Source of the DNA: Hominiventricola aquisgranensis
GTDB taxonomy: Bacteria > Bacillota > Clostridia > Lachnospirales > Lachnospiraceae
DNA: 64,000 nucleotides
Assembly: GCF_040096225.1 (NCBI RefSeq)
Contig: NZ_JBBMFC010000017.1
Span: forward strand, 1-64,000
Reading direction: 5' to 3'
Position 1 is the stretch's first letter, and every line of letters starts with the position of its first letter. The translations under genes were made by a program, and so were the position numbers. The notes below the pieces were generated by a model. The model was given only the letters and a program-made list of their open reading frames with translations, was not told where the DNA came from and did no database searches. Below, piece by piece: positions 1-7,991 of the stretch.

Positions 1-122
1 CGACTCTGTATTCGGTGCATTTTTCTCTATGAAATAGTTATTTATTTTTATGTACACTTATAAAATCTTGTTGCAAAAGTCAACCTGCTATATAATTATA
101 AAGAAATATATTTTTCAAAATC

Positions 123-162
123 TGTCCGTTGTAATATTTCGCAGACATTTGCCTGTTATAAT
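123..162 (+). promoter_or_regulatory. Activator-type promoter of module 1 (dyad box plus -10)
   Basis: An inverted repeat TGTCCG...CAGACA (123-147) is followed by ACATTT, a 6-nt gap and TATAAT (157-162). The same layout (ACATTT, 6 nt, TANNNT) recurs at seven other promoters in the window. There is no good -35 hexamer, so the box probably binds an activator where a -35 would lie. It precedes the response-regulator gene by about 70 bp. Confidence 0.6.
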
Positions 163-182
163 ATCCGCAAAAGCAAAGGAAG

Positions 183-207
183 TTGAGGGATTTTTGAGAT
201 TTACCAT
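183..207 (+). promoter_or_regulatory. Direct-repeat operator, copy 1
   Basis: TTGAG occurs at 183-187 and 194-198, an 11-bp period, each followed by an ATTT-rich segment. The 25-bp block recurs with two mismatches at 2001-2025, upstream of the ABC ATPase gene. Two direct repeats one helical turn apart are typical of OmpR/PhoB-family sites, so the response regulator at 232-909 is the likely ligand. This copy is about 25 bp before its start codon. Confidence 0.6.
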
Positions 208-231
208 ATATCATATAAAGAATGGAGGTGC

Positions 232-909
232 ATGATTTTGAATCCTAAATTACTGATCGTTGATGATGAACGCGGTATTGTTGATATGATACAGAGTTAT
301 TTTCAAACACGATATGATATTCTGACCGCTTATAGCGGCCAAGAAGCACTCAAAAAAGTAGCCTACAAACCAGATTTAATTTTATTAGACATCAATATGC
401 CTGGAATGGATGGCCTGACTGTATGCCAGAAGATACGGGAACACATAGCCTGTCCCATTCTTTTTTTGACTGCTCGTATTGAATCCAGCGATAAGATTAT
501 TGGATTTCAGGCCGGGGCGGATGATTATATCGTCAAGCCCTTTGATTTGGATGAATTGGGGGCGCGTATTGCTGCACATTTGCGCCGTGAGCAGCGACGC
601 CAAAATAATTCGGCAGTACGCTTCTTTGGTGAATTGATACTGGACTATTCCGCCCGAACAGTTACAATCAATAATCAGAACATCCCGCTATCTAAGAGGG
701 AGTTTGAGATTGTAGAACTTTTATCCCTCAATGCAGGACAGGTTTTTGATCGTGAGCGGATTTATGAGCGTGTGTGGGGATTAGATGGGGACGGAAACAG
801 CGATACAATTATGGAGCATATCCGGAAAATACGCGCTAAATTTGCAGCACATACATTGCACAATTACATTGAAACAGTTTGGGGGTGTGGGTATCGGTGG
901 AACGCCTAA
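232..909 (+). CDS. OmpR/PhoB-family response regulator (module 1)
   Basis: Two-component response regulator of about 225 aa. The receiver has the acidic pair DD near residues 11-12, the phospho-acceptor Asp near residue 53 (LLLDINMPG) and the KPFD lysine near residue 103. A C-terminal winged helix (about 130-225) ends in the usual GYRW motif. The next gene encodes its cognate kinase, then an ABC ATPase and permease, so it probably controls transporter expression. The start is uncertain: ATG 232 sits only 3 nt after GGAGG, whereas TTG 238 has ideal spacing. The 25-bp repeat found before this gene and before the ATPase gene is its likely operator. Family assignment is firm; the inducing signal is unknown. 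Confidence 0.93.
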   Translation: MILNPKLLIVDDERGIVDMIQSYFQTRYDILTAYSGQEALKKVAYKPDLILLDINMPGMDGLTVCQKIREHIACPILFLTARIESSDKIIGFQAGADDYIVKPFDLDELGARIAAHLRREQRRQNNSAVRFFGELILDYSARTVTINNQNIPLSKREFEIVELLSLNAGQVFDRERIYERVWGLDGDGNSDTIMEHIRKIRAKFAAHTLHNYIETVWGCGYRWNA

Positions 910-914
910 AAAAT

Positions 915-1997
915 ATGGGACTAAAGAAATCTTTCCTGTTATTATCCCTCTCCTGTTTAGCGGTGGCATTTCTCCTGCTTGGTGCGGTTATCTTTCTTTG
1001 CCGTGGCATTGAAAACTATTATCCTTTAGGCGGTGTAGAAATCCTATCGGATGGTTCAATCGTACCCCTGCCATCTCCTACGGCGTCACAACAGCGCATT
1101 TTGGCTATCCTAAATATTGTGCAGACGCTTTCCTGTATTCTTTTCCCGGTAGGTGGATTGATTGTTTCAGTCTTTCTTTTTTATTATCTCAAATTGAAGC
1201 AGCCTATTTCCTGCCTGCAAAATGGCATTATGCGGATTCAGAATAATGATCTGGATTTTTCGCTGCCGATTTTGTCTTACGATGAAATGGGACAACTATG
1301 TGCTGCCTTTGAAGAAATGCGGAGTGAACTTCTGAAATCGAATCGGCTGTTGTGGCAACAGGCCGAGGAACGCAAACGGCTCAATGCCGCATTTTCCCAT
1401 GATCTGCGTAACCCGATTACGGTATTAAAAGGAAGTGTAAAACTTTTACGGCAAGGTATTCAGGACGAACAGACCATAGACCGGCTGGAAAGTTACACTT
1501 TACGGATTGAGCAGTATGTAGAAGCTATGAGCAGTGTTCAAAAGTTGGAACAACTCTCTGTTAAGCCAAAAGAAATCAGACTATCCGTTTTGCAGAGTGA
1601 ATTGCAGGAAACAGCACGACTGTTGGCGCTATCCAAAAAAGTTTCTGTTTTAGTCCCATCAGGCGGAACTGTTTGTATAGATCACGGGCTATTTCTTACC
1701 GTAGCGGAAAATCTGATTGGAAATGCGGCGCGATTTGCAGAAAAAGCAATCTCTATTCAAATAACGCTGCAAAATGATTCTATGACCTTGAATGTAGAAG
1801 ATGATGGTGCTGGTTATCCGCTGTCTCTCGTGCAGAATGGGCCAAACCCTTTTGAAACGACAAGTAGTAATTCCTCACATTTCGGAATGGGGCTTTACAG
1901 CAGCAGAATTTTATGTGAAAAACATGGTGGCCGATTGATTTTGGAAAATAGGGTTGGGGGCGGTGCATCCGCAACTGCTATTTTTCATTTCGTGTAA
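915..1997 (+). CDS. Sensor histidine kinase (module 1)
   Basis: Membrane histidine kinase of about 360 aa. Two transmembrane segments (about 7-29 and 66-92) enclose a short extracytoplasmic loop of some 35 residues. A HAMP-like linker (about 95-145) follows, then the DHp box with phospho-acceptor His near residue 162 (AFSHDLRNP) and an ATPase domain with N (NLIGNAARFA), G1 (DDGAG) and G2 (GMGLYSS) boxes. I chose ATG 915, just after the response-regulator stop; an upstream in-frame ATG at 879 would overlap that gene. It is expected to phosphorylate the adjacent regulator. The small sensory loop suggests detection at the membrane or through the transporter, but this is inference. Confidence 0.9.
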   Translation: MGLKKSFLLLSLSCLAVAFLLLGAVIFLCRGIENYYPLGGVEILSDGSIVPLPSPTASQQRILAILNIVQTLSCILFPVGGLIVSVFLFYYLKLKQPISCLQNGIMRIQNNDLDFSLPILSYDEMGQLCAAFEEMRSELLKSNRLLWQQAEERKRLNAAFSHDLRNPITVLKGSVKLLRQGIQDEQTIDRLESYTLRIEQYVEAMSSVQKLEQLSVKPKEIRLSVLQSELQETARLLALSKKVSVLVPSGGTVCIDHGLFLTVAENLIGNAARFAEKAISIQITLQNDSMTLNVEDDGAGYPLSLVQNGPNPFETTSSNSSHFGMGLYSSRILCEKHGGRLILENRVGGGASATAIFHFV

Positions 1998-2000
1998 TCC

Positions 2001-2025
2001 TTGAGCGATTTTTGAGATTTATCAT
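2001..2025 (+). promoter_or_regulatory. Direct-repeat operator, copy 2
   Basis: Second copy of the 25-bp block at 183-207 (23 of 25 bases identical), with TTGAG at 2001 and 2012. It lies directly upstream of the hairpin and start codon of the ABC ATPase gene, placing the transporter under the same regulator as the RR-HK pair. Confidence 0.6.
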
Positions 2026-2027
2026 TT

Positions 2028-2065
2028 ACACTCTCCTTATACCACAAATAAGGAGAGTGTTTTTT
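2028..2065 (+). terminator. Terminator-like hairpin that contains the ribosome-binding site
   Basis: A perfect 13-bp stem (2028-2040 with 2048-2060, 7-nt loop ACCACAA) is followed by six T residues and immediately by the ATG at 2066. The 3' arm contains AAGGAGAG, the only Shine-Dalgarno sequence for that gene. Read-through RNA from the kinase gene would fold, terminate and mask the site. A transcript starting inside or after the 5' arm would leave it free. Confidence 0.7.
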
Positions 2066-2740
2066 ATGAATATTGAGGCAAAGAATTTATCAAAGATTTA
2101 TGGTGACGGTGAAAACCGAGTGGTGGCTTTGGATCATGCGAATCTCGAAATTGTATCCAGTGATTTTATTTCTATTATGGGACCATCTGGAAGCGGAAAA
2201 AGTACCCTGCTTCATTTGCTTTCCGGCTTGGATAAGCCATCTTCCGGCTCGCTGACCTATGATGGTAAAGATATTTACAGTTACAGCGATAAGGAGTTGT
2301 CGGCATTCCGCCGGAAGCGGATTGGATTTATTTTTCAGCAATTTAATCTGCTTCCGGTTCTGACGGCGAAAGAAAATATTATCATGCCTCTTTTGCTGGA
2401 TAAACAAAAACCGGATGAAGCATACCTGAAACAGCTTACAGAACTGCTTGGCATTCAGGGCCGCTTGGAACATCTGCCCCATGAGTTATCCGGCGGCCAG
2501 CAGCAGCGTGTAGCCATCGCCCGCGCTTTGATTGCAAAGCCGGATGTAATTTTTGCTGATGAGCCTACGGGAAATCTGGACAGCAAAAGCGGCGGCGAAG
2601 TCATGGAACTGCTTCAAAATGTATGGAAAAAGATGGGTAAAGCTCTCGTTGTCATTACCCATGACAGCCGTATTGCGCGAATGGCAGACCGCCAGTTTCA
2701 GATCGTAGATGGTGTGCTTGCGGAGGTGACAGCGAAATGA
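2066..2740 (+). CDS. ABC transporter ATP-binding protein, MacB/LolD type (module 1)
   Basis: ATPase of about 224 aa with Walker A GPSGSGKST, Q-loop FIFQQFNLL, signature LSGGQQQRVAIARAL, Walker B VIFADEPTG and a switch histidine (VITHDS). This is the LolD/MacB/BceA group that energises FtsX-like permeases. The ATG at 2066 follows AAGGAGAG, which lies in a strong hairpin. The gene overlaps the following permease by 4 bp (ATGA), indicating translational coupling. Together they form an ABC exporter or target-protection complex for membrane-active peptides. The substrate cannot be read from the sequence. Confidence 0.93.
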   Translation: MNIEAKNLSKIYGDGENRVVALDHANLEIVSSDFISIMGPSGSGKSTLLHLLSGLDKPSSGSLTYDGKDIYSYSDKELSAFRRKRIGFIFQQFNLLPVLTAKENIIMPLLLDKQKPDEAYLKQLTELLGIQGRLEHLPHELSGGQQQRVAIARALIAKPDVIFADEPTGNLDSKSGGEVMELLQNVWKKMGKALVVITHDSRIARMADRQFQIVDGVLAEVTAK

Positions 2741-5229
2741 AATCTTATCGTACATTAGCATTGAAAGAACTACTGTCCCAAAAAGTCACTTCTATTCTTA
2801 TTTTGATTGCCGTTGTGCTGTCTACTATGATGACAACCATTGTAGGACAATCCATTGGCGTACTTAGTGCAATGCGGGAACAGCAGGCCATCGCTATCGG
2901 AGGAAACCGATATGCCACTTTTTTGCAGATGAATGCAGAGCAGCTTCATGCACTGGAACAGGATGAGCGTCTTTCCTATGTAGGCAAATCTATTTATATG
3001 GGAAGTTTAGAACTCTCCCCATCTCTTACTCTTGGTTTGATGGAATATTGGGATGATACTGCCGCTATCTATCCATCCAGTACCAGTGTAGAAGAAGGTC
3101 GTCTGCCGGAAGCCCCGATGGAAATAGCGCTTTCTGAAGATATTCTGAAATATCTTGGCTTTGAGGGCGGTATTGGAGATAAGATTACACTTTCACTGCA
3201 AAAAAATCTTCGCCACAACATTGCGGACAGCTATTCCTATACAGCAGAATTTGTTCTTACAGGGATATTGAAAAATAACTACTTGGGATATACAAGCGGC
3301 ACTGTTACGGGAGTTGTAGGGGAAGGAACTGCTGAACAACTTTTAACGGAATCTTATATTTATTACAATGTGGATATTCGGACTGCCGATAAAAAGAATT
3401 TTCAAGCAGTTGTCGATGACATCAATAAGGAATTTAATATCCATGAGCTTGATACCAGCTATAATATTGTATATTTGAACGCCTTGGGAATTTCCTATAC
3501 TGCAAATTCCGAGGGTGCTAATGATAAGGGATTCTCTTTTATGACAGTCGCAGGGATATTAGTGGGTACTTTGATTTTGCTGGCTGCTGGTCTTGTGATT
3601 TACAACATTCTGAAAATATCTGTATCAAAACGGATAAAGGGATATGGAACACTTCGGGCTATTGGAGGCGAAAAAGGACAGCTTTATCAGATCATTGTAA
3701 TTGAAGTAATCCTATTGTGCCTGATGGGGATTCCTATTGGTATGCTTCTTGGTTTCCTGAGTGCCAGAGGAATTTTAGAGGCAGCTACCGGCCTGGTTTC
3801 CCCTGAATTGTTCTTGGTTCAGGATGCTTCTGAATTGAAAACTCTAATAGCAGAGAACAGTTCTTTGAATGGAACCTTACTGGTTTTAAGCGGAGCAATC
3901 ACTTTGGCGTTTGCGTTGTTTGCAGCATTACCAGCAGCCAGATCAGCCGCAAGGGTATCTCCCATTATGGCGATGTCTGGAACAAATCTAAAAATTCGGC
4001 GCAGAAAGCGTAAAACAAAGAAAATCCATCATTTTGAAGCATATTATGCCCGCCTGAACTTAAAGAGAAATAAAGGCCGTACTGCAATTACAATTTTGTC
4101 CCTTGTTATGAGTATCACGGTTTTTATTGCCCTGCAAGGGTTTTCCTCTCTCCTGAACGCTGCAAGCGCCCTGCAAGATAATCATGTAGGAGATTATCAG
4201 ATCACAAATGAAAGTATTGGATTTACCACAGATGATCTGAACACTTTGCGGAAAAATGAAGCTGTGCAAAGTGTAGCCGCCATACAATTTTCGCTTTACG
4301 AACAAAATGAAAATGGGCTGCTCGATGAAATCAGTCTTGAATTTCAACTGAAACCCGGCGAAACTTTTCAGGTTGTCGGATTGAACAATGAATATTGGGA
4401 TTATTTTATGGGGGATCAATTACCAGAAGAACAGCTTGGACAACTGAAATCAGGGAACGCCTGTATAGTAAGGAATCCTATTCCCATGAGCTACGGCGAA
4501 GATGTTCTTGAATTTACAAATATAGAGGCCGGAGAAAGCATCTGTGTTGCGGGAATGGAGCTGAATGTTTTGAAAACCTTGGATGGCTATGACGGTTATC
4601 TTGGTATTGGAAATGGCGGTTTCACAAATGGTGTTCAAGTGATCGTTGATGATGCTATCTATGAACGCCTGACGGGAAAAGATACCTATTCAGAGTTTTT
4701 GCCTACACTGAACGAGGGTGCTGACAGGGAAAACTTTGATACATTTATCGAGGCGTTTTGTAACAGAATACCGGGGACAACATTCTTGTCATATGAAGAA
4801 ACCGACCAGCAACTAAAAGAGAGCTTTGCACAAATTCAAATGCTGGCATGGGGGCTGATTCTTTTCGTTGGCCTGATTGGTATTCTTAATATCATCAATA
4901 CCGTTTACACAAATATTCACACCAGAGTAACAGAAATCGGTATGCAGCGGGCCATTGGAATGAGTGCCGATAGCCTTTATAAAACTTTCCTTTGGGAAGG
5001 TGCATATTACGGAATCATTGCCTCTGTGATTGGAAGCGTGCTGGGATATGTTTGTACGATCTTCATTGAGGCGGCCACGAGCGACACCATCCAGCTTGTT
5101 GCAATCCCTGTCATGCCCATTCTTGAAGCAACCCTCTTGGCAGTAGGAGCTTGCTTGCTGGCAACAGCAATTCCGCTACGGAAAATTTCAAAAATGAATA
5201 TTGTGGATTCGATTGAAACGGTTGAGTAG
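2737..5229 (+). CDS. FtsX-like ABC transporter permease (module 1)
   Basis: Permease of 830 aa with two FtsX units. Each has an N-terminal membrane helix, a large extracytoplasmic domain and three more helices (about 20-40, 270-400; then 445-465, 690-815), giving about eight helices. The cytoplasmic motif KGYGTLRAIGGEKGQL resembles the elbow that contacts the ATPase in this family, and a second copy reads TEIGMQRAIGMSADSL. The start overlaps the ATPase stop. The family includes MacB-like exporters and antibiotic-peptide resistance pumps. No terminator follows directly; the next promoter box starts 18 bp downstream. Confidence 0.92.
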   Translation: MKSYRTLALKELLSQKVTSILILIAVVLSTMMTTIVGQSIGVLSAMREQQAIAIGGNRYATFLQMNAEQLHALEQDERLSYVGKSIYMGSLELSPSLTLGLMEYWDDTAAIYPSSTSVEEGRLPEAPMEIALSEDILKYLGFEGGIGDKITLSLQKNLRHNIADSYSYTAEFVLTGILKNNYLGYTSGTVTGVVGEGTAEQLLTESYIYYNVDIRTADKKNFQAVVDDINKEFNIHELDTSYNIVYLNALGISYTANSEGANDKGFSFMTVAGILVGTLILLAAGLVIYNILKISVSKRIKGYGTLRAIGGEKGQLYQIIVIEVILLCLMGIPIGMLLGFLSARGILEAATGLVSPELFLVQDASELKTLIAENSSLNGTLLVLSGAITLAFALFAALPAARSAARVSPIMAMSGTNLKIRRRKRKTKKIHHFEAYYARLNLKRNKGRTAITILSLVMSITVFIALQGFSSLLNAASALQDNHVGDYQITNESIGFTTDDLNTLRKNEAVQSVAAIQFSLYEQNENGLLDEISLEFQLKPGETFQVVGLNNEYWDYFMGDQLPEEQLGQLKSGNACIVRNPIPMSYGEDVLEFTNIEAGESICVAGMELNVLKTLDGYDGYLGIGNGGFTNGVQVIVDDAIYERLTGKDTYSEFLPTLNEGADRENFDTFIEAFCNRIPGTTFLSYEETDQQLKESFAQIQMLAWGLILFVGLIGILNIINTVYTNIHTRVTEIGMQRAIGMSADSLYKTFLWEGAYYGIIASVIGSVLGYVCTIFIEAATSDTIQLVAIPVMPILEATLLAVGACLLATAIPLRKISKMNIVDSIETVE

Positions 5230-5246
5230 AACACTATTTTTTGAAC

Positions 5247-5290
5247 TGTCCGAACTTTCTAATATTTTGTGGACATTTAGGTTTTAGAAT
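5247..5290 (+). promoter_or_regulatory. Activator-type promoter upstream of winged-helix copy 1
   Basis: Dyad TGTCCG-N17-TGGACA (5247-5275), then ACATTT, a 6-nt gap and TAGAAT (5285-5290). The spacing is identical to the promoter at 123-162 and to the reverse-strand copy at 28595-28638. Confidence 0.55.
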
Positions 5291-5416
5291 GACCTTATCA
5301 GTGAAAGCAGGTGGATAAAGAAGCTTTTGTCTATTTGCTGTGCTGATTCTGGTACAGTTGGCGGCCACTGGCACAACAGTTTTCCGCATTTACCCCAAGC
5401 AAAGGAGGCGAACAAT

Positions 5417-5896
5417 ATGGGCAAAATTTTAATATTATCCGTCACTGACCACGAAGAACATATACTCAATAAAATTATGGAAACTATCGCAAACGAGCCG
5501 AAGCTTAACCATATTGCGCCTCCTCTCCCTTGCAACATTCTTTCTTTTAAAAATCTGGAAATTCGGCTAAAGGAGCAGACAGTATCCTGCAGAGGTCAAC
5601 TTGTTACTCTGACTCACCATGAGTTTGCTGTCCTTACATATCTGGCTCGTCATCCCAGCTGGGTATTCTCAGCCAGCCAGATTTATGAGGCCGTATGGGA
5701 TAGAGACGGTGAACACTGCGGCACCGCCGTTGCCAGTGTCATCGGTCAGATCCGGCGCAAGTTGACGCCGGATACACCAAAGAGTGGCTATATTCGCACT
5801 GTACTGGGTAGTGGATATAAATTTGAATCCGTGATACAGGAAATGCCGGACATAGGCTTATTGGCTCTGTCCGGCGCTTCTTTTTATATAAAATAA
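5417..5896 (+). CDS. Receiver-less winged-helix protein, copy 1
   Basis: A 159-aa protein with a C-terminal OmpR-type winged helix (about 50-138: LTHHEFAVLTYLARHP, SASQIYEAVW, VIGQIRRKLTP, GSGYKFE). Instead of a receiver it has only about 50 N-terminal residues (MGKILILSVTDHEEHILNKI) with no phospho-acceptor aspartate. Four paralogues lie in this window. The start follows AAAGGAGG with good spacing. Unlike the other copies, the reading frame continues about 21 codons past GYKFE, through an intrinsic terminator (5845-5885), so an ancestral stop has probably been lost. Likely a DNA-binding protein; no phosphorylation control is evident and the target is unknown. Confidence 0.85.
   Translation: MGKILILSVTDHEEHILNKIMETIANEPKLNHIAPPLPCNILSFKNLEIRLKEQTVSCRGQLVTLTHHEFAVLTYLARHPSWVFSASQIYEAVWDRDGEHCGTAVASVIGQIRRKLTPDTPKSGYIRTVLGSGYKFESVIQEMPDIGLLALSGASFYIK
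5845..5885 (+). terminator. Intrinsic terminator inside the 3' end of copy 1
   Basis: GCCGGACA (5845-5852) pairs with TGTCCGGC (5868-5875), followed by TTCTTTTT. The hairpin lies within the last codons of the reading frame, which is odd for a terminator. Confidence 0.75.
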
Positions 5897-5982
5897 GGCT
5901 GCAAGTATTGCTTCCTGTATTACTTGAAAAAAACATATATAAATTCGACAAACGGCAGTCTACTCTTCCCCAAATAGACTAT

Positions 5983-6336
5983 TTACAGTTTTGAACCACA
6001 AGGCGGTGTAATATCCAATCCTTCAAGAAAGTGTATTCCCCAGTTACACATAGAATCTAATACCGGAATGATACTTTTTCCAAAGGCGGTAAGTGAATAC
6101 AAGGTTTTAGGTGGTTTTTCTGGAATTACTTCTCTGTGAATCATGCCACATTCTTCCAAATCGCGAAGTTGTTGTGAAAGCATTTTAGGTGTGGCTTTTG
6201 GAATTAAGCGTTGTAATTCCATGTAGTGCAAAGGTTTTTCTATCAAATGCCAAAGAATGAGAGGTTTATATTTTCCTCCAATCAGAAAAAGTGTGGCTTC
6301 CACTGGACAACTAAATTGATCTTTTTGATAATTCAT
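5983..6336 (-). CDS. HxlR-family transcriptional regulator
   Basis: A 117-aa winged-helix regulator with the family hallmarks: a cysteine near the N-terminus (FSCPVEATL), then IGGKYKPLILWHL, the recognition segment IPKATPKMLSQQLRDLEECG and the wing ending KTLYSLTAFGKSI. HxlR/MarR-like proteins often sense electrophiles or quinones through the N-terminal Cys. It is divergent from the nitroreductase gene, 149 bp away, the classic arrangement for a local regulator of an oxidoreductase. The start is ATG 6336; GGAG lies about 13 nt upstream. Which ligand it senses is unknown. Confidence 0.93.
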   Translation of the reverse strand: MNYQKDQFSCPVEATLFLIGGKYKPLILWHLIEKPLHYMELQRLIPKATPKMLSQQLRDLEECGMIHREVIPEKPPKTLYSLTAFGKSIIPVLDSMCNWGIHFLEGLDITPPCGSKL

Positions 6337-6440
6337 TTTTATATATTCACTCCTTTTTGGGTACTTTCTTTGAGGGAAGTATCTACCTGAAAAGTGCAAT
6401 CTTGTTATTCTACTGCACCATGTTAAAATTAGTACGACGA

Positions 6441-6470
6441 TTGAACATGTCAACTAAATTATACAGCACC
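6441..6470. promoter_or_regulatory. Candidate operator/promoter between hxlR-like and nitroreductase genes
   Basis: The dyad TTGAACATGTCAA (centre CATG) precedes TTATAC in the nitroreductase direction, inside the 149-bp divergent intergenic region. It is a plausible HxlR site overlapping the nitroreductase promoter; the evidence is position and symmetry only. Confidence 0.35.
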
Positions 6471-6485
6471 AAGAAAGGATTGACC

Positions 6486-7007
6486 ATGATGAATTTTATT
6501 GAGATTGCAAAAAAACGGTATTCTGTACGCAATTACAGTGGCAAAAAAGTGGAGAAAGAGAAGCTTGATAAAATTTTGCAGGCTGCTCATGTTGCACCAA
6601 CAGCAGCAAACCTACAGCCGGTTCACTTAATTGCAGTAGAAAGCAAAGAGGGACTGGAAAAAATCAGCAAAGGGGCAAATATTTATAATGCTCCTCTTGC
6701 AATTATTGTATGTGCAGATCATAACAAAGCATGGGTTCGCCCCTTTGACCAAAAGCAAACCGGAGACATTGACGCAGCTATCCTAACAGACCATATGATG
6801 TTGGAGGCAACAGAATTAGGTTTAGGTACCGTATGGGTATGTTACTTTCAGCCTGATGTTATCCGGAAAGAATTTGATTTACCCGATAATTTAGAGCCAA
6901 TCAATATTTTGGTAATCGGTTATGGAAATGAAGCGCCATCAGATACAGAAAGACATGAACACATGAGGATTCCACTCACTGACTTAGTTTCGTATGAAAA
7001 ACTGTAA
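6486..7007 (+). CDS. Nitroreductase-family flavoprotein
   Basis: A 173-aa FMN-dependent nitroreductase-family enzyme. Recognisable features are the N-terminal phosphate-binding RYSVRNYSG (about 10-20), APTAANLQPVH (about 35-45), the central DAAILTDHMMLEATELGLGTVWV and the C-terminal LVIGYGNEAP. These enzymes reduce nitro groups, quinones or flavins with NAD(P)H. The start is the first of two ATGs at 6486, after AAAGGA. It lies beside an HxlR regulator and just before an FMN riboswitch, a RibU-type importer and a flavokinase, suggesting a cassette that both consumes and supplies flavin. The physiological substrate is not predictable. Confidence 0.92.
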   Translation: MMNFIEIAKKRYSVRNYSGKKVEKEKLDKILQAAHVAPTAANLQPVHLIAVESKEGLEKISKGANIYNAPLAIIVCADHNKAWVRPFDQKQTGDIDAAILTDHMMLEATELGLGTVWVCYFQPDVIRKEFDLPDNLEPINILVIGYGNEAPSDTERHEHMRIPLTDLVSYEKL

Positions 7008-7110
7008 CCGAGTATGACTCGATTTCCGAAATACTTCCGAACTATCTTCAACTCATTGCTTCCAAAAATAGTTGATGTTATAATTGCGGGGAAACAACTG
7101 AATAAAAGTG

Positions 7111-7217
7111 TCTTCGGGGCAGGGTGAAATTCCCGATTGGCGGTAAAGTCCGCGAGCGTAAAACGCACGATTTGGTGTAATTCCAAAACCAACAGTATAG
7201 TCTGGATGAAAGAAGAT
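7111..7217 (+). ncRNA. FMN riboswitch (RFN element)
   Basis: The conserved RFN blocks appear in order: TCTTCGGGGCAGGGTGAAAT, TCCCGATTGGCGGTAAAG, CCGCGAGCG, a variable arm, GATTTGGTGTAATTCCAAA, ACCAACAGTATAGTCTGGAT and GAAAGAAGA closing P1. It precedes a terminator hairpin and the riboflavin-transporter gene, so FMN binding should switch expression of the importer and the kinase fusion off. Confidence 0.95.
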
Positions 7218-7278
7218 ATGGTTAGATTTCCGCAGATTTTAAGGGGCTTACTTTCTTTTCTGTGGCCTAATTATAATG

Positions 7279-7319
7279 TTAACACCCGAAAGACCTTTTC
7301 TTTTGGGTGTTAATTTTTT
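7279..7319 (+). terminator. Riboswitch-linked intrinsic terminator
   Basis: TTAACACCCGAAA (from 7279) pairs with TTTTGGGTGTTAA (to 7313), followed by TTTTTT. It sits 60 bp after the FMN aptamer and 20 bp before the importer start, matching a transcriptional expression platform. Confidence 0.85.
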
Positions 7320-7338
7320 GCCACGGAGGAAAGCAATT

Positions 7339-7983
7339 ATGAACAGTAAAACAAAAAGAGTCACCACTATTGGGATGCTATGTGCGATCACTTATGCCAC
7401 CATGGTTGTCGGCAGGATTCCGATTATTCTATTCTTAAAGTACGACCCATCCGATGTTATTGTAACTTTGGGCGGCTTTATTTGGGGACCGATGACTTCT
7501 TGTATCGTATCTGTCATTGTGGCAATCCTTGAAATGATTACAGTAAGCGATACTGGAATATTAGGTTGTATCATGAATATCGTACAAACACTATCTTTTG
7601 CGTGTACGGCATCTGTCATTTACAAAAAAAAGCACACTTTATCTGGTGCAGTGATTGGTCTGGCATCGGGATGGCTCATAACGGTTGTTGTTATGCTGTT
7701 GTGGAACTATTTGGTAACACCGCTTTACATGGGGTATCCAAGAGAAGCAGTTGTAGAATTGTTACTTCCTGCCTTTCTTCCATTTAACTTGTTGAAAGGT
7801 GGGTTAAATGCATCCATTACCTTTTTACTGTATAAGCCCATAGTTACCGCTTTGAGAAAAAGCGGATATGTTGCTGCTTCGGAAAATGAAGCAAGACAAA
7901 AGCATACTGGTCTGCTTATATTGGCAAGTTTTATTATTGTAACTTGTGTTTTGATTATCCTGTCAATGAATGGGATTATATGA
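7339..7983 (+). CDS. ECF transporter S component, RibU-like riboflavin importer
   Basis: A hydrophobic 214-aa protein with about six membrane helices, the size of ECF S components. The N-terminal helix carries the small-residue pattern used to dock the ECF module (TTIGMLCAITYATMVVG), followed by PIILFLKYDPSDVIVTLGGFIWGP, closely matching the RibU segment LKYDPSD. RibU binds riboflavin and imports it with the shared EcfT/EcfA energy module, which is normally chromosomal. The start at 7339 follows GGAGG and lies after an FMN riboswitch, which supports the substrate. The stop overlaps or abuts the next gene. Confidence 0.93.
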   Translation: MNSKTKRVTTIGMLCAITYATMVVGRIPIILFLKYDPSDVIVTLGGFIWGPMTSCIVSVIVAILEMITVSDTGILGCIMNIVQTLSFACTASVIYKKKHTLSGAVIGLASGWLITVVVMLLWNYLVTPLYMGYPREAVVELLLPAFLPFNLLKGGLNASITFLLYKPIVTALRKSGYVAASENEARQKHTGLLILASFIIVTCVLIILSMNGII

Positions 7984-7991
7984 GGATTGAA

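Noticed and set aside
1..60. Left end of the element at the window start
   Set aside because: No copy of the right-end repeats or of the lysS 3' sequence is visible; the element extends beyond the window.
50..235. 61-aa frame at the left end
   Set aside because: It has no ribosome site, contains the promoter boxes and overlaps the operator of module 1; composition is AT-driven.
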